A stretch of 64,000 bases of DNA from Siphonodentalium dalli (Eukaryota > Mollusca > Scaphopoda > Gadilida > Siphonodentaliidae), in NCBI GenBank assembly GCA_032622095.1, contig CP136069.1, positions 6,650,036-6,714,035 of the forward strand, written 5' to 3'. The notes under the pieces were generated by a model. It ran no database searches. It was not told the origin of the DNA and saw nothing but the letters and a program-made list of their open reading frames with translations. Position numbers and translations under genes: made by a program. How positions within the stretch are numbered: position 1 is the first letter of the stretch; each line of letters opens with the position of its first letter. This document shows positions 22,561 to 34,269 of the stretch, one piece after another.

Positions 22561-24113
22561 TATTATATATTTCTAGATTTAGTTACAAACTAAATACCTG
22601 TATATTGTACAAAGAAATGTTTGACAAATATATCTGCATCAATATTACCATACGGGTCATTAAAATAGATACGACGAAACAAATTTTGAAGGGTGCATGT
22701 ATCAGGTAAATTTTTATATTTCAAATGATGACAGGAATGCGAAAGTTGAAGTACCTACGTAATACTGGCTATCCGAATGAAGAGATATACATGTATATAT
22801 AAACCAAAATAGAAGATGACTGCTGGCGACAATGTTTTCCAAAAAAATTCAAAGCATTCGATAGCTCCCATCTAGTTGTCAGCCCGAAGATCAATATGAA
22901 GTTTGGTGACTATCAGATGAGGGATATGTCTGTACAGTTGCTAAACAATTCAGTCATGCAAAAGAGGATCAAACAGTAAGATACCAAATTGCTACCTGTG
23001 GTAATGTTTTTTAACGAAATTCGGGAAAATTAGATTACTCTCACTCTGGTTATCCAGAAGATCATTGTGGAATCTGGTGACGATCGGACAAGGGGTGTCG
23101 TCTGTAGGATCAACCAAATTATTTAACCATAAAAATAGTAAAATTCAAGATCACCGCTGGCAGTGATGTCTTCACAAGGATAGTTTGAGAACAAAATATG
23201 GCTCACATCTAGCGGTGACCCAAAATATCCACATGAGAAAAAGTTCTCCAATAAAAGCTGGCTGCAGGGTGCGCCAATTGATTCAAATTCGAAATTTAGC
23301 AGGGTGTACTGCTTGTGGCCATGTTTTCCCCGCAAATTTGATAGACTGATGGACAAAACCACTGAATCCGTTGAATCAATATACATGTATACATGGATTA
23401 ATTTATATGCATTGTTATACACAGTACTGGTATATAAAGGTACTGAAAATAACAATATTACTAGTATACACAAAATAAACCATATATCATGGCTATGGGT
23501 TCTAATATCCGAATATGACAGCTGAGAACTTGGTGTGAATTGAAGAGTGGTGGTGTCTCAAGTATATATAACCCTCCACGCTAGAAACATGCCATTAAAT
23601 GTCATAAGTATAATCTAGCTTGAGGACAGAAGTTATCCATAAAACCCCCCTTAATTCAACTAGGTCCTCGCGCGATGTATGGTCGATCACATGATGATCT
23701 AGGGGGATTAGAATTGTTGTATAAAAACAGCACTGCATGTAAATATAAAATAAAATAGTGCTACATCTTATTACAGATTATTGCCATATATAATCAGTGA
23801 CTATACAGACAGTCTGACAAAATAAAGTTTCAGTGATACTCTATCCGAATAGGGGAATAATTCCAGCTGTTACAGTCAATGGAGCAATTATGAATCTGGA
23901 AATGTGAAATTTCTAAGTAATACTAGATATCGACATGACGCGATAACATATAACGTAAATGCAATATGGCCGCTGGCGACCATTTTTTCCTATAAAATTA
24001 AAAAAATATTTGATAGCTCTCATCTGATAGATCAATATCAAGATAAATATGAAGTTTGGTGATGATCGGATGAGTGAAGTGGACTGTGCTAAACGGTTTA
24101 GTAATGCTTAAAA
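22561..24113. repeat. Degenerate tandem repeats (GAAGTTTGGTGA..ATCGGA)
   Basis: Blocks near 22820-22975, 22980-23100, 23130-23290 and 23940-24110 share CTGGCGACAATGTTTTCC, GATAGCTC(C/T)CATCT and GAAGTTTGGTGA(T/C)(G/A)ATC. They look like an old array of 150-350-bp units. Positions 23300-23930 hold little that can be named, and the 116-codon minus frame there is unsupported. Confidence 0.5.
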
Positions 24114-24425
24114 AGATTCTTACCTTAATATTTTTATGTTCACTTTATAAACTTCACTGAGTCATCTTTTGTCATGTATTGTCATGTATTGAGTTTGATA
24201 TCTTTTGTTAACAGTTTATAAATCATGTATGTCTCATGTTTGTTATTTTAATTTATGTGTGTATTATCATTAAATAAAGTTGCATTCCTTAAAAAGATTC
24301 TTACCTCAATGTTTTTATGTTCACTTTATAAACTCCACTGAGTCATCTTTGTCATGTATTGAATTTGATATCTTTTGTTAACAGTTTATAAATTATGTAT
24401 ATCTCGTGTTCGTTATTATATTATA
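24114..24425 (+). repeat. 178-bp tandem duplication
   Basis: AAAAAGATTCTTACC (24114) recurs at 24292 with about 130 bp of clear similarity through TTTGTTAACAGTTTATAAAT. The first copy ends with an AATAAA (about 24275), suggesting two transcript 3' ends or retroelement tails. Confidence 0.8.
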
Positions 24426-25214
24426 TACACTTTATAGTGTGTTTCAGAACGAAAAAAAATGAATAAAATCAACAAATTCGTAAATTTAATAACAATTCAA
24501 ACGTTGTTGTATTCCATGTCCCAGCCCGGACATATACACCAAATTTCAATAATATTCATTGAGAAACAACGGACCAAACGCCATATAGCACCCGGTATAC
24601 ATCTTTTATTCAGAGCTGGCCTTTTATTCCGAGTTGGCACACGTCGATTGGGGCGAGTTAGCCCTGGGCGAGTACGCCGATTCCGACACCTTCTCTATTT
24701 GCAGCAGGTATACGTTTACGCTGATTTACGCGTAATTTAATTTACAAAGTTCCCCAATTGGTATCGAAAATAGAGCGACCTTATTTGACAGAGAATGCCT
24801 CTGTTATTGATTATCAAGTTGCTATACATTAAAAACGACAAATTCACATGCTCGTTCAAGCGCAGTAGTCTATTTTCCCCATGTTAAAGGACATCCACCA
24901 ATACTAAATAAAGCTAACCTACTGCCGAATGTTTGACACGACAACTGTTAACATTTTGGGCTGAATTCATCTGACGCGGTATTATTCCTCAAAATAAACA
25001 ACAAAACCATCGTTACTTGGAAATGTAGTTTGGGCTAACATTTACATAAATCCTCCACATTATTTATCCCGACACACACGTCAGATGAAAAACAGCCATG
25101 AAGTAAACGGCCAAATTGGCCCAAATAAACTAATTTAATACTGCAACGAATGTATATAATTGCCCGTATGCCATGCCATGTCATCTATTCTTCATATTCA
25201 TCTATTCTTCATAA
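24426..25214. other. No gene recognised
   Basis: AT-rich. The 93-codon frame at 24459 has no family features. CATCTATTCTTCAT is directly repeated just before the LINE (about 25180 and 25198), so it may mark the insertion point. Confidence 0.4.
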
Positions 25215-27618
25215 TCATTTTGCTCCACACGTAGACAATATAACAGATTAAGAAAGAAACTGAGAAAAAAATTCACTGAGTCTCTAACTGAAGATATGAA
25301 CAACATAAATCCGAACAACTCCAAACAATTTTGGAAAGTATTTAATAATTTACACAAAACAAAAACTGTAGCAAAATCGCCAATTACAGACAAACAATGG
25401 ATAGAACACTACACCAAATTACTAACTACCCATGATGATCAATCAATGACGTCTGAACAAATATCTACTGAAAAAAATATATCTGATACAAATCAAGTCG
25501 ATAAAGATACACCATTAGAAAATCAATTTCTAAATAAACCCTTCACATGTTCTGAAATTAAGAAAGGAATAAAAAACCTTAAATCAGACAAGAGAGAAGG
25601 ACCCGATCTTATACTAAATGAATTCATAAAAAGCAGTTCAGACATTCTGTCACTAACTATAACTAAACTATTTAATAAAATACTTGATTGCGGAACTTTT
25701 CCTGAAGAATGGAACCTGTCTTTACTCACATCTATCCAAAAATCTGGTGACCCAACTGACTGTAATAATTATAGGGGAATAAGTATAACCAGCTGTTTGG
25801 GTAAATTGTTCACAAATATTCTACAAAAGAGACTCAGTGAATACTTGGAAACTGAAGATAAGTTATCTATGAACCAAATAGGATTCCGCCAAGGAAGTAG
25901 AACAAGTGACCACATATTTTTTCTGAAAACAATTTTAAATAAATACATTTTATGTGATCAAAAGCAATTATATGCTGCATTTGTTGACTTGAGGAAAGCC
26001 ATTGATAGTATATCAAGACCATTATTATTCAAAAAATTACAAGCGAAAGGTATAAACGGGAAATTTTATAACATAATAACAAGCATGTACTCTAACACTA
26101 TGTATGCTTGTAAATTGGACAATGGTTACAGTGAACCATTTAAAGCAAATATTGGTGTGAAGCAAGGTGATAGTCTTAGTCCAATATTATTTAATTTATA
26201 TGTTGATGATATCACAGAATATATGCACTCCCATCTGTCTGCACCAATATTATTACATGAAACTAAATTTAATCATCTACTATATGCAGATGATTTGGTC
26301 CTCATTTCTGAGACTCAAGATGGTCTGCAAAACTGCCTTGATAGTCTTGAAAGATACTGCAATGATTGGAAGCTAACTGTTAACACTAATAAGACTAAGA
26401 CAATGATATTTTCAAAAAATGTTAATATAGATCACAGTGAACAACATTTCTATTTTGGACCTCTTGAATTGGAGATGGTGGATGAATATAAATATTTAGT
26501 TATTATTTTTCACAAAGGTGGAACCTTAATCAAAGCTGCTGATAGCTTATCAGACAAAGCTAAGAAAGCATATTATGCCATAAAAAGAAAACTAAAGGAT
26601 TATCCAAATTTATCAGTGAAAACATGGATGCAAATAGTCAATTCTATGATAATTCCAATAATGACATATGGATCAGAAATATGGATTTCTGATTTAAATA
26701 TTAACCCTAACTCAATGAAACACATATTTAGTTCATGTGTTGATAAAACTTATACTTCAATCATGAAAGACATACTAGGTGTTAACAGTAAAGCTACAAA
26801 TATTGCAGTATACTCAGAACTCAATACTATACCAACATGCTTAAAAATGTTTCACTCAGCATTCAAATTTCAGAGGAGGTTGATGGAGGTCAGTAAATCT
26901 GGGGACTCATCTTATAGACATAAATTATTAATCTCTGCATTCAATGAAGATAACCTAATTCAGAAAATCAGGCCAAAAATGTCATGGGCTAATTCGTTGA
27001 CTCAAATAGAGAAATTTGTGGGCCAAAAACTCACAATTATGAATGGATCGGAATTAAAAAACTTAATAACAGTTACATATAACTTAAAAGTTGAAAATGA
27101 TTATAAAAGAATTATGAATCTCAATGAAGGTAAACTAAGGTTTTACAGCAAAATTTATGGAATCACCAAACTCCAAGACTATCTCACATATAACATTCCA
27201 AAGGCAAATAGAAGAGAATTGACTAAATTGAGGATTAGTGCTCATGGCCTACATATTGAAACAGGAAGATATACTAGACCAAAAAAAGACGTTTCGGACA
27301 GATTGTGCAACTTTTGTCCCAAACAAGTTGAAGACGAAATACACTTTTTATACTATTGTACTATGTATAAAGACTTGAGAAGAAATTATGACATATTTCA
27401 ACTGGGGGAAAATATTAACAACCCCAAGATGCTGCTTAATCCAAAAACCTTCTTTGCAACAAAGCAAATATGTAATTTCTTCAAAGAAGCCCTAGATAAA
27501 CGTAAATCAAACATACTCTCGAATTAATCTATTATTATATATTAACGACTAGAGCTATAGCTCATATTACGAAATATTAACAAGAGGTTGGTATAGGGTG
27601 AGTTAACCAACACATTAA

Positions 27619-27675
<57 letters not shown>

Positions 27676-27700
27676 GTATATATATATATATATATATCTA
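25200..27700 (+). mobile_element. 5'-truncated non-LTR retrotransposon insertion
   Basis: The coding part is described at 25215-27527. About 90 bp of 3' UTR follow, and then a (TA)n tract (27620-27700) that probably forms the tail. Truncation at the 5' end is the usual result of incomplete target-primed reverse transcription. Confidence 0.8.
25215..27527 (+). CDS. 5'-truncated LINE ORF2: reverse transcriptase plus C-terminal CCHC domain
   Basis: The frame is open from 25215 (after a stop at 25212) to TAA at 27525-27527; the first ATG is at 25296. The 27 codons before it read as the basic endonuclease-RT linker (RRQYNRLRKKLRKKF), so that ATG is internal. Counting from it (743 residues), RT motifs come in order: first catalytic Asp in FVDLRKAID (D231), KQGDSLSP (289-296), YADD (330-333). 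The C-terminal zinc knuckle is C671-x2-C674-x8-H683-x4-C688. The reverse transcriptase would copy the element's RNA at a nicked target. The APE-type endonuclease domain that should precede it is absent, so this copy is dead on arrival but has no stop or frameshift, hence recent. Departures from the family: KAID for KAFD, and YKYLVIIF where YLGxxF is usual. Jockey/CR1-like group by style; exact clade not determined. Confidence 0.9.
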   Translation, partial: SFCSTRRQYNRLRKKLRKKFTESLTEDMNNINPNNSKQFWKVFNNLHKTKTVAKSPITDKQWIEHYTKLLTTHDDQSMTSEQISTEKNISDTNQVDKDTPLENQFLNKPFTCSEIKKGIKNLKSDKREGPDLILNEFIKSSSDILSLTITKLFNKILDCGTFPEEWNLSLLTSIQKSGDPTDCNNYRGISITSCLGKLFTNILQKRLSEYLETEDKLSMNQIGFRQGSRTSDHIFFLKTILNKYILCDQKQLYAAFVDLRKAIDSISRPLLFKKLQAKGINGKFYNIITSMYSNTMYACKLDNGYSEPFKANIGVKQGDSLSPILFNLYVDDITEYMHSHLSAPILLHETKFNHLLYADDLVLISETQDGLQNCLDSLERYCNDWKLTVNTNKTKTMIFSKNVNIDHSEQHFYFGPLELEMVDEYKYLVIIFHKGGTLIKAADSLSDKAKKAYYAIKRKLKDYPNLSVKTWMQIVNSMIIPIMTYGSEIWISDLNINPNSMKHIFSSCVDKTYTSIMKDILGVNSKATNIAVYSELNTIPTCLKMFHSAFKFQRRLMEVSKSGDSSYRHKLLISAFNEDNLIQKIRPKMSWANSLTQIEKFVGQKLTIMNGSELKNLITVTYNLKVENDYKRIMNLNEGKLRFYSKIYGITKLQDYLTYNIPKANRRELTKLRISAHGLHIETGRYTRPKKDVSDRLCNFCPKQVEDEIHFLYYCTMYKDLRRNYDIFQLGENINNPKMLLNPKTFFATKQICNFFKEALDKRKSNILSN

Positions 27701-27743
27701 TTATATATTTTGAAAGATCTGTGTGTGTGTGTGTGTGTGTGTG
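27618..27743. repeat. (TA)n and (GT)n microsatellites
   Basis: (TA)n from about 27622 to 27698, broken once by CCG, then (TG)12 at 27720-27743. Confidence 0.95.
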
Positions 27744-28423
27744 TATTTGTCTGTCTGTGTGTAATCGATGGACTCGAAAATGGCCCAGCCGATTTCGATG
27801 AAACTTGGTATGTGGGGGTATTTTCGGGTCAGGAGTAACATAGGCCTATTGATTTTCAGATCCGAGGTCAACTTTTCACGTGCCGAGGTCAAATCTGTTT
27901 TTACGCCGTTTTGCGCTAATATATTTCAGTTCGGTGCTCACAAATCGATTCGATATAGCGCGAATAATAAATTGCCAGTCATATAATTTGCACGGTTAGA
28001 ATCTGTGGCTCTTCATCTTTCCAATGGTGCATCACACGCCTGTGTACGTTTAAAGTTTCTACCTTAATTATCGGGAAGAACGCAGACCATGCTTCGCTCA
28101 TCGAAAATCATTCCGTAAAATATATTACGCCATCAACATATCGTGACGTGTTCGCGTTAACTCTTGACCGGCCGATGTCGCGTTAACTCATCACCGGCCG
28201 AGGTATCCGCAAATGACATTGTCTATATATCTCGGTAACGGGTGGAGCTATCGACTTGAAATTTGGTATGTGAATGTATCTTGCCCCGGATACGAATTTT
28301 ATCGGGTCGCCGAGCCCGTGCGACGCCAGCTTCGCGCATGCGCAGACCAGATCTCGGAAACGGGTGGAGCAATCGACTTGAAATTTGGTTTTTGAATAGC
28401 CCGGACGAAGTCGGGTCACCTTC
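27744..28423 (-). repeat. Dispersed repeat with CGGGTGGAGC/GCGCATGCGC modules, minus strand
   Basis: Read on the minus strand it starts CTAGAAGGTGACCCGACTTCG (28405-28425 in parts). It carries two TTTCAAGTCGATAGCTCC modules and one TGCGCATGCGCG word (about 28335), as in the arrays at 30.2, 31.2, 35.6 and 38.6 kb. The plus-strand frame at 28263-28508 is repeat-derived. Confidence 0.75.
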
Positions 28424-28459
28424 TAGTATATATATATATATATATATATATATAGCTAG

Positions 28460-28503
<44 letters not shown>
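28424..28503. repeat. (TA)n microsatellite
   Basis: About 80 bp of TA, interrupted by GCTAGC. Confidence 0.95.
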
Positions 28504-28509
<6 letters not shown>

Positions 28510-29094
28510 GTAGTTTATAGGCAGTAATAATATATTAATGATTATATGTGAGACGATATTTATTTATGTATTATATTATATGTTATTTTATTCTTGGATT
28601 ACGCTACAATATGGTCATATCCAATAAAAAATTTGAATTTGAATAATTATGTCTATCTTTATTTATTATGTGCTGTTTCATGTTTATTCAATTTTTGTTT
28701 ACTGTCTCCAGACTTGAGCAAGTTCAATTTCAGTTCGTGATTTAATTAACCGCGAAATCGATATGAGCCAGGGCAAGAGAAATAACTCCATCTTCATGAC
28801 GAGAATATATCACAGCCAATAGACTACGCTTGGCGAGATGCAGGGATATAACTCTTTTAACTTTGCACAATTACTATTTAACGAATCACAAATCGACAGT
28901 ACTGACGATGCAACCAATCGCCCCCTTTTACGTTTCTCCATTTTAATCTACTAGTATTATCATTATTCCTAGTAAATTTGTAACGCTTAATCTCAGGAAC
29001 CGCTAAATACAACAACTACAGCAGACGGCCGATAATTGTGTTCGTACTTGCTTTATGGAGTTATGACCCTTAAACCGGTCACTCACATTTATCG
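28504..29094. other. No gene recognised; one AATAAA-type signal
   Basis: CCAATAAAAAATTTGAATTTGAAT near 28620-28643 (in parts) looks like a transcript or retroelement 3' end. The rest shows no repeat or exon that could be supported. Confidence 0.4.
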
Positions 29095-29361
29095 ACAACT
29101 AGCTGATGTGCCCGATTTCGTCCGGGCTATTTAGGGATTTATTTGCCAGAAACATGCCTACACGTGTATATATGGGCGTATATGAGCAAGGTCAAGGCCA
29201 AGGACAGGGTCGCACGTGAAATTGGACCCACCCATATTGTTCCCTGGATCAAAGAAGGCCTACATACAACATTTGAGTCGGATCGGTCGAGCTGTTTTCG
29301 AGTCTATAACACGCATACATACATACATATACACATACATACATTCCAAAATATATAATAG
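29095..29361 (+). repeat. CTAGCTGATGTGCCCG repeat, 267 bp
   Basis: Begins ACTAGCTGATGTGCCCG with a hairpin (CCCGATTTCGTCCGGG) and ends GAGTCTATAACACGC, (ATACATAC)n, CCAAAATATATAATAG. The next repeat starts directly at GACTAGC. Minus-strand relative at 21690-22080. Confidence 0.8.
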
Positions 29362-30087
29362 ACTAGCAGGTTAGCCCGCCACTGGCGGCAATCGTCAGAA
29401 ACATGACATTTTTAACATTAATTTTTTTAATTTAATTTAATTTTTTTTTTTCAACATGACCCGATTTGACCTTGAATTGATCATTTTCAAGGTCAATGTC
29501 AGGTCGGGGTCACAATTTAACCCGTCCATGACACTTCCCGTAGGTAGCAAGTTTGAGCTCAATCGGTTCGAGTCTATAAAGGACACACACATATATATCA
29601 TTTGTGGGTACCCGTTTCAAGGTGAAGATCACATCGGGCGGAAAAACTGACCCGATGAAAATGTCCCCCGTTCCTATGAAGCCCTACGTACGTAAGAATC
29701 ACACAGAAGCGAGTTCCAATTCGAGCGTGTCCCCCGTTCCTATGAAGCCCTAAGTACGTAAGAATCACACAGAAGCGAGTTCCATTTCGAGCGATAACGT
29801 AAACAAAAGCCGTATGCGAAAGCCGAAGGGAATAAAGAGCGTTAACCGGTTAACGAACCCAAATATGGAAGATATAAGGAGCGTTAGTGCGTTAACACCG
29901 CAGTGCCGTTTTTTGTGACTGAGGGTGGAGAACGGGTGCTCTCAGCTTCTCCAAAACGCCGCGACGACCATACCCGTGGTTTTTTACCCTTAGATGGGAA
30001 GTTTGAGCCCAATCGATGCAGCCGTTTTCGAGTCTATAGAGGACACATATACACATATATTTACGTAGTTCTCAAAATATATAGGAG
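29362..30087 (+). repeat. CTAGCAGGTTAGCCCG repeat with internal 66-bp duplication
   Basis: Starts GACTAGCAGGTTAGCCCGCC and ends TTCTCAAAATATATAGGA. Includes the AAGGTCA-rich block (29465-29515), GGTTCGAGTCTATAAAGG, and a 66-bp direct repeat beginning TGTCCCCCGTTCC at 29662 and 29728. Confidence 0.8.
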
Positions 30088-30092
30088 ACTAG

Positions 30093-32010
30093 CAGGTTAG
30101 CCCGCCACCGGCGGCTTGTCCGAAACATGACATTTTTTTAATTTTTTTTTTTAATTTTTAGCTCCACGCGTTTCAATAAGAAAAATTTGTACCCGGTAGC
30201 TCCACCCGTTTCCGAGATCTGGTCTGCGCATGCGCGAAGCTGGCGTCGCACGGACTCGGCGACCAGATAAAATTTGTACCCGGCGCAAGATACATTCACA
30301 TAGCAAATTTCAAGTCGATAGCTCCACCCGTTTCCGAGATCTCGTCTGCGCATGCGCTGCACGGGTGTCGCACGGGCTCGGCGACCCGATAAAATTTGTA
30401 CCCGGCGCAAGATACATTCACATACCAAATTTCAAGTCGATAGCTCCACCCGTTTCCGATATCTCGTCTGCGCATGCGCTGCACGGGCGTCGCACAGGCT
30501 CGCCAATACGACAGCGACGGCCACCTGGTCAAACTACACTCACGTACCAAGTTTCGTCCCGATCGGTCGAGGTGTTGGTATCTGATGCAAAAGACGAAAT
30601 TGTGAGTGTTGGTCAATAGTCCCCGCCGTGAACCTCATCGTCGCAAAGAGCGGACAGTCAATTAACCCCGTTGTGAACCTCAATCACCAACGCGACGTAA
30701 ACATGTGTTGCGTTCTAAAAATAGGAAAGCACTTTCTCTCTGCTTAATTCTGCAGATGCTAATAACGTTGCTCCCCGTAGGTAGCAATATCGTTGTTGTT
30801 GATATTTACGGCTTGGGGGCTATTTTCTTATTTAGCAAGTTTGAGCTCAATCGGTTCGAGTCTATAAAGGACACACTCATATATATGGCACTTCCCGTGG
30901 GTAGCAAGTTTGAGCTCAATCGGCATTCCCTGGAATTTCCCGTAGATTGGCAGATTCCAGTAGCTTTATAACGATATATCTGGGGAGAAATCTGATGCTA
31001 TATTCGTGATTACCTGGGATGATTTCGGTATATAACTATATACTGTAAAAACAGGTTAGCCCGCCACCGGCGGCTTGTCCGAAACATGACATTTTTTAAA
31101 TATTTTTTTTTAATTTTTAGCTCCACGCGTTTCAATAAGAAAAATTTGTACCCGGTAGCTCCACCCGTTTCCGAGATCTGGTCTGCGCATGCGCGAAGCT
31201 GGCGTCGCACGGACTCGGCGACCCGATAAAATTTGTACCCGGCGCAAGATACATTCACATAGCAAATTTCAAGTCGATAGCTCCACCCGTTTCCGAGATC
31301 TCGTCTGCGCATGCGCTGCACGGGCGTCGCACGGGCTCGGCGACCCGATAAAATTTGTACCCGGCGCAAGATACATTCACATACCAAATTTCAAGTCGAT
31401 AGCTCCACCCGTTTCCGATATCTCGTCTGCGCATGCGCTGCACGGGCGTCGCACGGGCTCGCCAATACGACAGCGACGACCACCTGGTCAAACTACACTC
31501 ACGTACCAAGTTTCGTCCCGATCGGTCGAGGTGTTGGTATCTGATGCAAAAGACGAAATTGTGAGTGTTGGTCAATAGTCCCCGCCGTGAACCTCATCGT
31601 CGCAAAGAGCGGACAGTCAATTAACCCCGTTGTGAACCTCAATCACCAACGCGACGTAAACATGTGTCGCGTTCTAAAAATAGGAAAGCATTTTCTCTCT
31701 GCATAATTCTGCAGATGCTAATAACGTTGCTCCCCGTATGTAGCAATATCGTTGTTGTTGATATTTACGGCTTGGGGGCTATTTTCTTATTTAGCAAGTT
31801 TGAGCTCAATCGGTTCGAGTCTATAAAGGACACACTCATATATATGACACTTCCCGTGGGTAGCAAGTTTGAGCTCAATCGGCATTCCCTGGAATTTCCC
31901 GTAGATTGGCAGATTCCAGTATCTTTTTATAACGGTATATCTGGGGATAAATCTGATGCTATATTCGTGATTATCTGGGATGATTTCGGTATATAACTAT
32001 ATACTGTAAA
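30093..32010 (+). repeat. 959-bp tandem pair
   Basis: Copies 30093-31051 and 31052-32010 are almost identical over their whole length. Each contains three 122-bp modules (30190-30510 and 31150-31470) and then a TTTGAGCTCAATCGG pair. Frames on both strands here (129, 106, 125 codons) are parallel in the two copies only because the DNA is duplicated. Confidence 0.93.
30190..30510 (+). repeat. 122-bp module array with NRF1-like palindromes (30 kb)
   Basis: Three modules of TCCACCCGTTTCCGAGATCT, TGCGCATGCGC, GCACGG(A/G)CTCGGCGACC and CAAATTTCAAGTCGATAG. Position 30225-30236 matches YGCGCAYGCGCR exactly; the next two end in T instead of a purine. Parallel arrays at 31150-31470, 35625-35950 and 38565-38890. 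Confidence 0.85.
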
Positions 32011-33154
32011 AACCAAGCGCGCCATCCGTGCTCGCAGGGTTGGTCAGAAACAAATGTTTTTTAAATTTAATGTATGTTCCGTATATCTCTCTGCAGATGC
32101 AAATAGCGTTGAATGGCAAACAGACGCTCTTTATAGAGATGCGTCAAAAACAAACGCTCATTAAATAATCACTTGATTAACCCACGCCGTACCTTTGCGG
32201 TGATTTGAGATTGGAGAACGGGTGCTCTGAGCTTTTCTAAACTGCGACCACGGTCGTGTCGGTGGGATTTGACACTTACATAGGAAGTTTGAGCTCAATC
32301 TGTACACGCGTTTTGGATTCTATGAAGTACACACACACACATATACGAAGTCTCAAAATATATAGTATAGATAGATAGATAGACTAGCAGGTTAGCCCGC
32401 CACTGGCGGTAATCGTCAGAAACATGACATTTTTTTTTTTTTTTTTTTTTTTTTAATTAATATTTTAAATTAATATTTTAAATTAATATTTTAAATTAAT
32501 TTATTGTTTTTCAATGAGTTAATTGTGCCTTTTTAATTTACTGGCTTTTTTAATTAATTTTGTAATTAATTTTTTTTTTTTTCAATTTGACCCGATTTTA
32601 CCTTGAATTGATCATTTCCAAGGTCAAGGTCAGGTCGGGGTCACAATTTAACCCGTCCATGATACTTCCCGTAGGTAGGAAGTTGATCTCAATCGGTTCG
32701 AGTCTATAAAGGACACACACATATATATCATTTGTGGGTACACGTTTCAAGGCGAAGATCACATCGGGCGGAAAAACTGACCCGATGAAAATCTCCCCCG
32801 TTCCTAGGAAGCCCTAAGTACGCAAGAATCACACAACACGCTCATGTCTGGATACAGTCACGCTCACGCCCGGACCCAGACGTAAGAATCACATTACACG
32901 CATACGCTCTTTATCAACGACACTTCGGATACGAACGCTCTTTAACTATCAACGTGATTAACCCCACAGTGCTGTTTTTTGTGAATGGGAAGGGAGAAGC
33001 GGTGTTCTCCAAAACGCGACGACGACGCGTCCCGTGGATTTTTACCCTTATATAGGAAGTTTGAGCTGAATCCGACCTGCCGTTTTCAAGTCTATAAAGG
33101 ACAAATATACACATATATTTATATATATATACGTAGTTCTCAAAATATATAGTA
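32011..33154 (+). repeat. Further head-to-tail members of the CTAGCAGG family
   Basis: 32011-32380 matches the middle of each 2.94-kb unit (GCGCGCCATCCGTGCTCGC, CAGACGCTCTTTATAG). A new member begins GACTAGCAGG near 32391 and ends CAAAATATATAGTA at 33154. Contains a T/A-rich tract at 32428-32580. Confidence 0.8.
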
Positions 33155-34229
33155 GACTAGCAGGTTAGCCCGCCACTGGCGGCATTCGTCTCATGGCTTT
33201 GTTTCAGAAACATGACATTTTTGAATATGAATTTAATGTTTTTTAAATTTAATATATTTTGTTTCTGAATTGTTTTTTTATTGTTAATTTTTTTTAATTT
33301 TAAATTGTTTTAATTAAATTGTAAATTGTTTTAATAAATTTTTTTGTTTCTGGCGGAAAAATTTACCCGTAGAAATCCCCCCTTCCTAGGAACGACAGAC
33401 AACGCATTCTTTGTTTCGTGAAATCTCTATACGATAACATTGCATTGAATTTAAAACAAACGCTTCCCGTCGGGAAATCTGTCTGCATAATATTTTGAGT
33501 CTGCCGTACCCGTCGTAATGTCGTGAAATCTCTCTGCATAATAGATAACATTGCATTGAATCTGTTGTTGGCATTCAGGGCTTCGGGTCGTTGTTGTTGG
33601 CATCACGGCTCCCCGAAAACTCTCACATTGCCGAAAACGTGTATTTAGTAATATCGTTGTTGTTGATATTTACGGCTTGGGGGCTATTTTCTTATTTAGC
33701 AAGTTTGAGCTCAATCGGTTCGAGTCTATAAAGGACACACTCATATATATGACACTTCCCGTGGGTAGCAAGTTTGAGCTTAATCGGCATTCCCTGGAAT
33801 TTCCCGTAGATTGGCAGATTCCAGTAGCTTTATAACGGTATATCTGGGGAGAAATCTGATGCTATATTCGTGATTATCTGGGATGATTTCGGTATATAAG
33901 TATATACTGTAAAAACAAAGCGCGCCATCCGTGCTCGCAGGGTTGGTCAGAAACAAATGTTTTTTAAATTTAATGTATGTTCCGTATATCTCTCTGCAGA
34001 TGCAAATAACGTTGAATGGCAAACAGACGCTCTTTATAGAGATGCGTCAAAAACAAACGCTCATTAAATAATCACTTGATTAACCCACGCCGTGCCTTTG
34101 CGGTGATTTGAGATTGGAGAACGGGTGCTCAGAGCTTCTCCAAAACCCGACAACTACGGTGTTCGTGGGTTTTTACCCTTAGATGGGAAGTTTGAACTCA
34201 ATCGAGCGAACCGTTTTCGATTCTATGAA

Positions 34230-34269
<40 letters not shown>

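Noticed and set aside
25202-25729. Minus-strand frames over the LINE
   Set aside because: Shadows of the reverse transcriptase frame.
30575-30620. Possible hammerhead: CTGATG followed by GAAA, ATTG..CAAT stem III and TA
   Set aside because: Position A9 is C, there is no stem II, and the flanks of CTGATG do not pair with the sequence after TA to form stem I.
30138-31578. Parallel 96-129-codon frames on both strands
   Set aside because: Created by the 122-bp modules and the 959-bp duplication; no splice or domain support.
33712-33730. GGTTCGAGTCT as a tRNA or SINE B box
   Set aside because: No A box at suitable distance and no cloverleaf; the word is part of a longer conserved block, GAGTCTATAAAGG.
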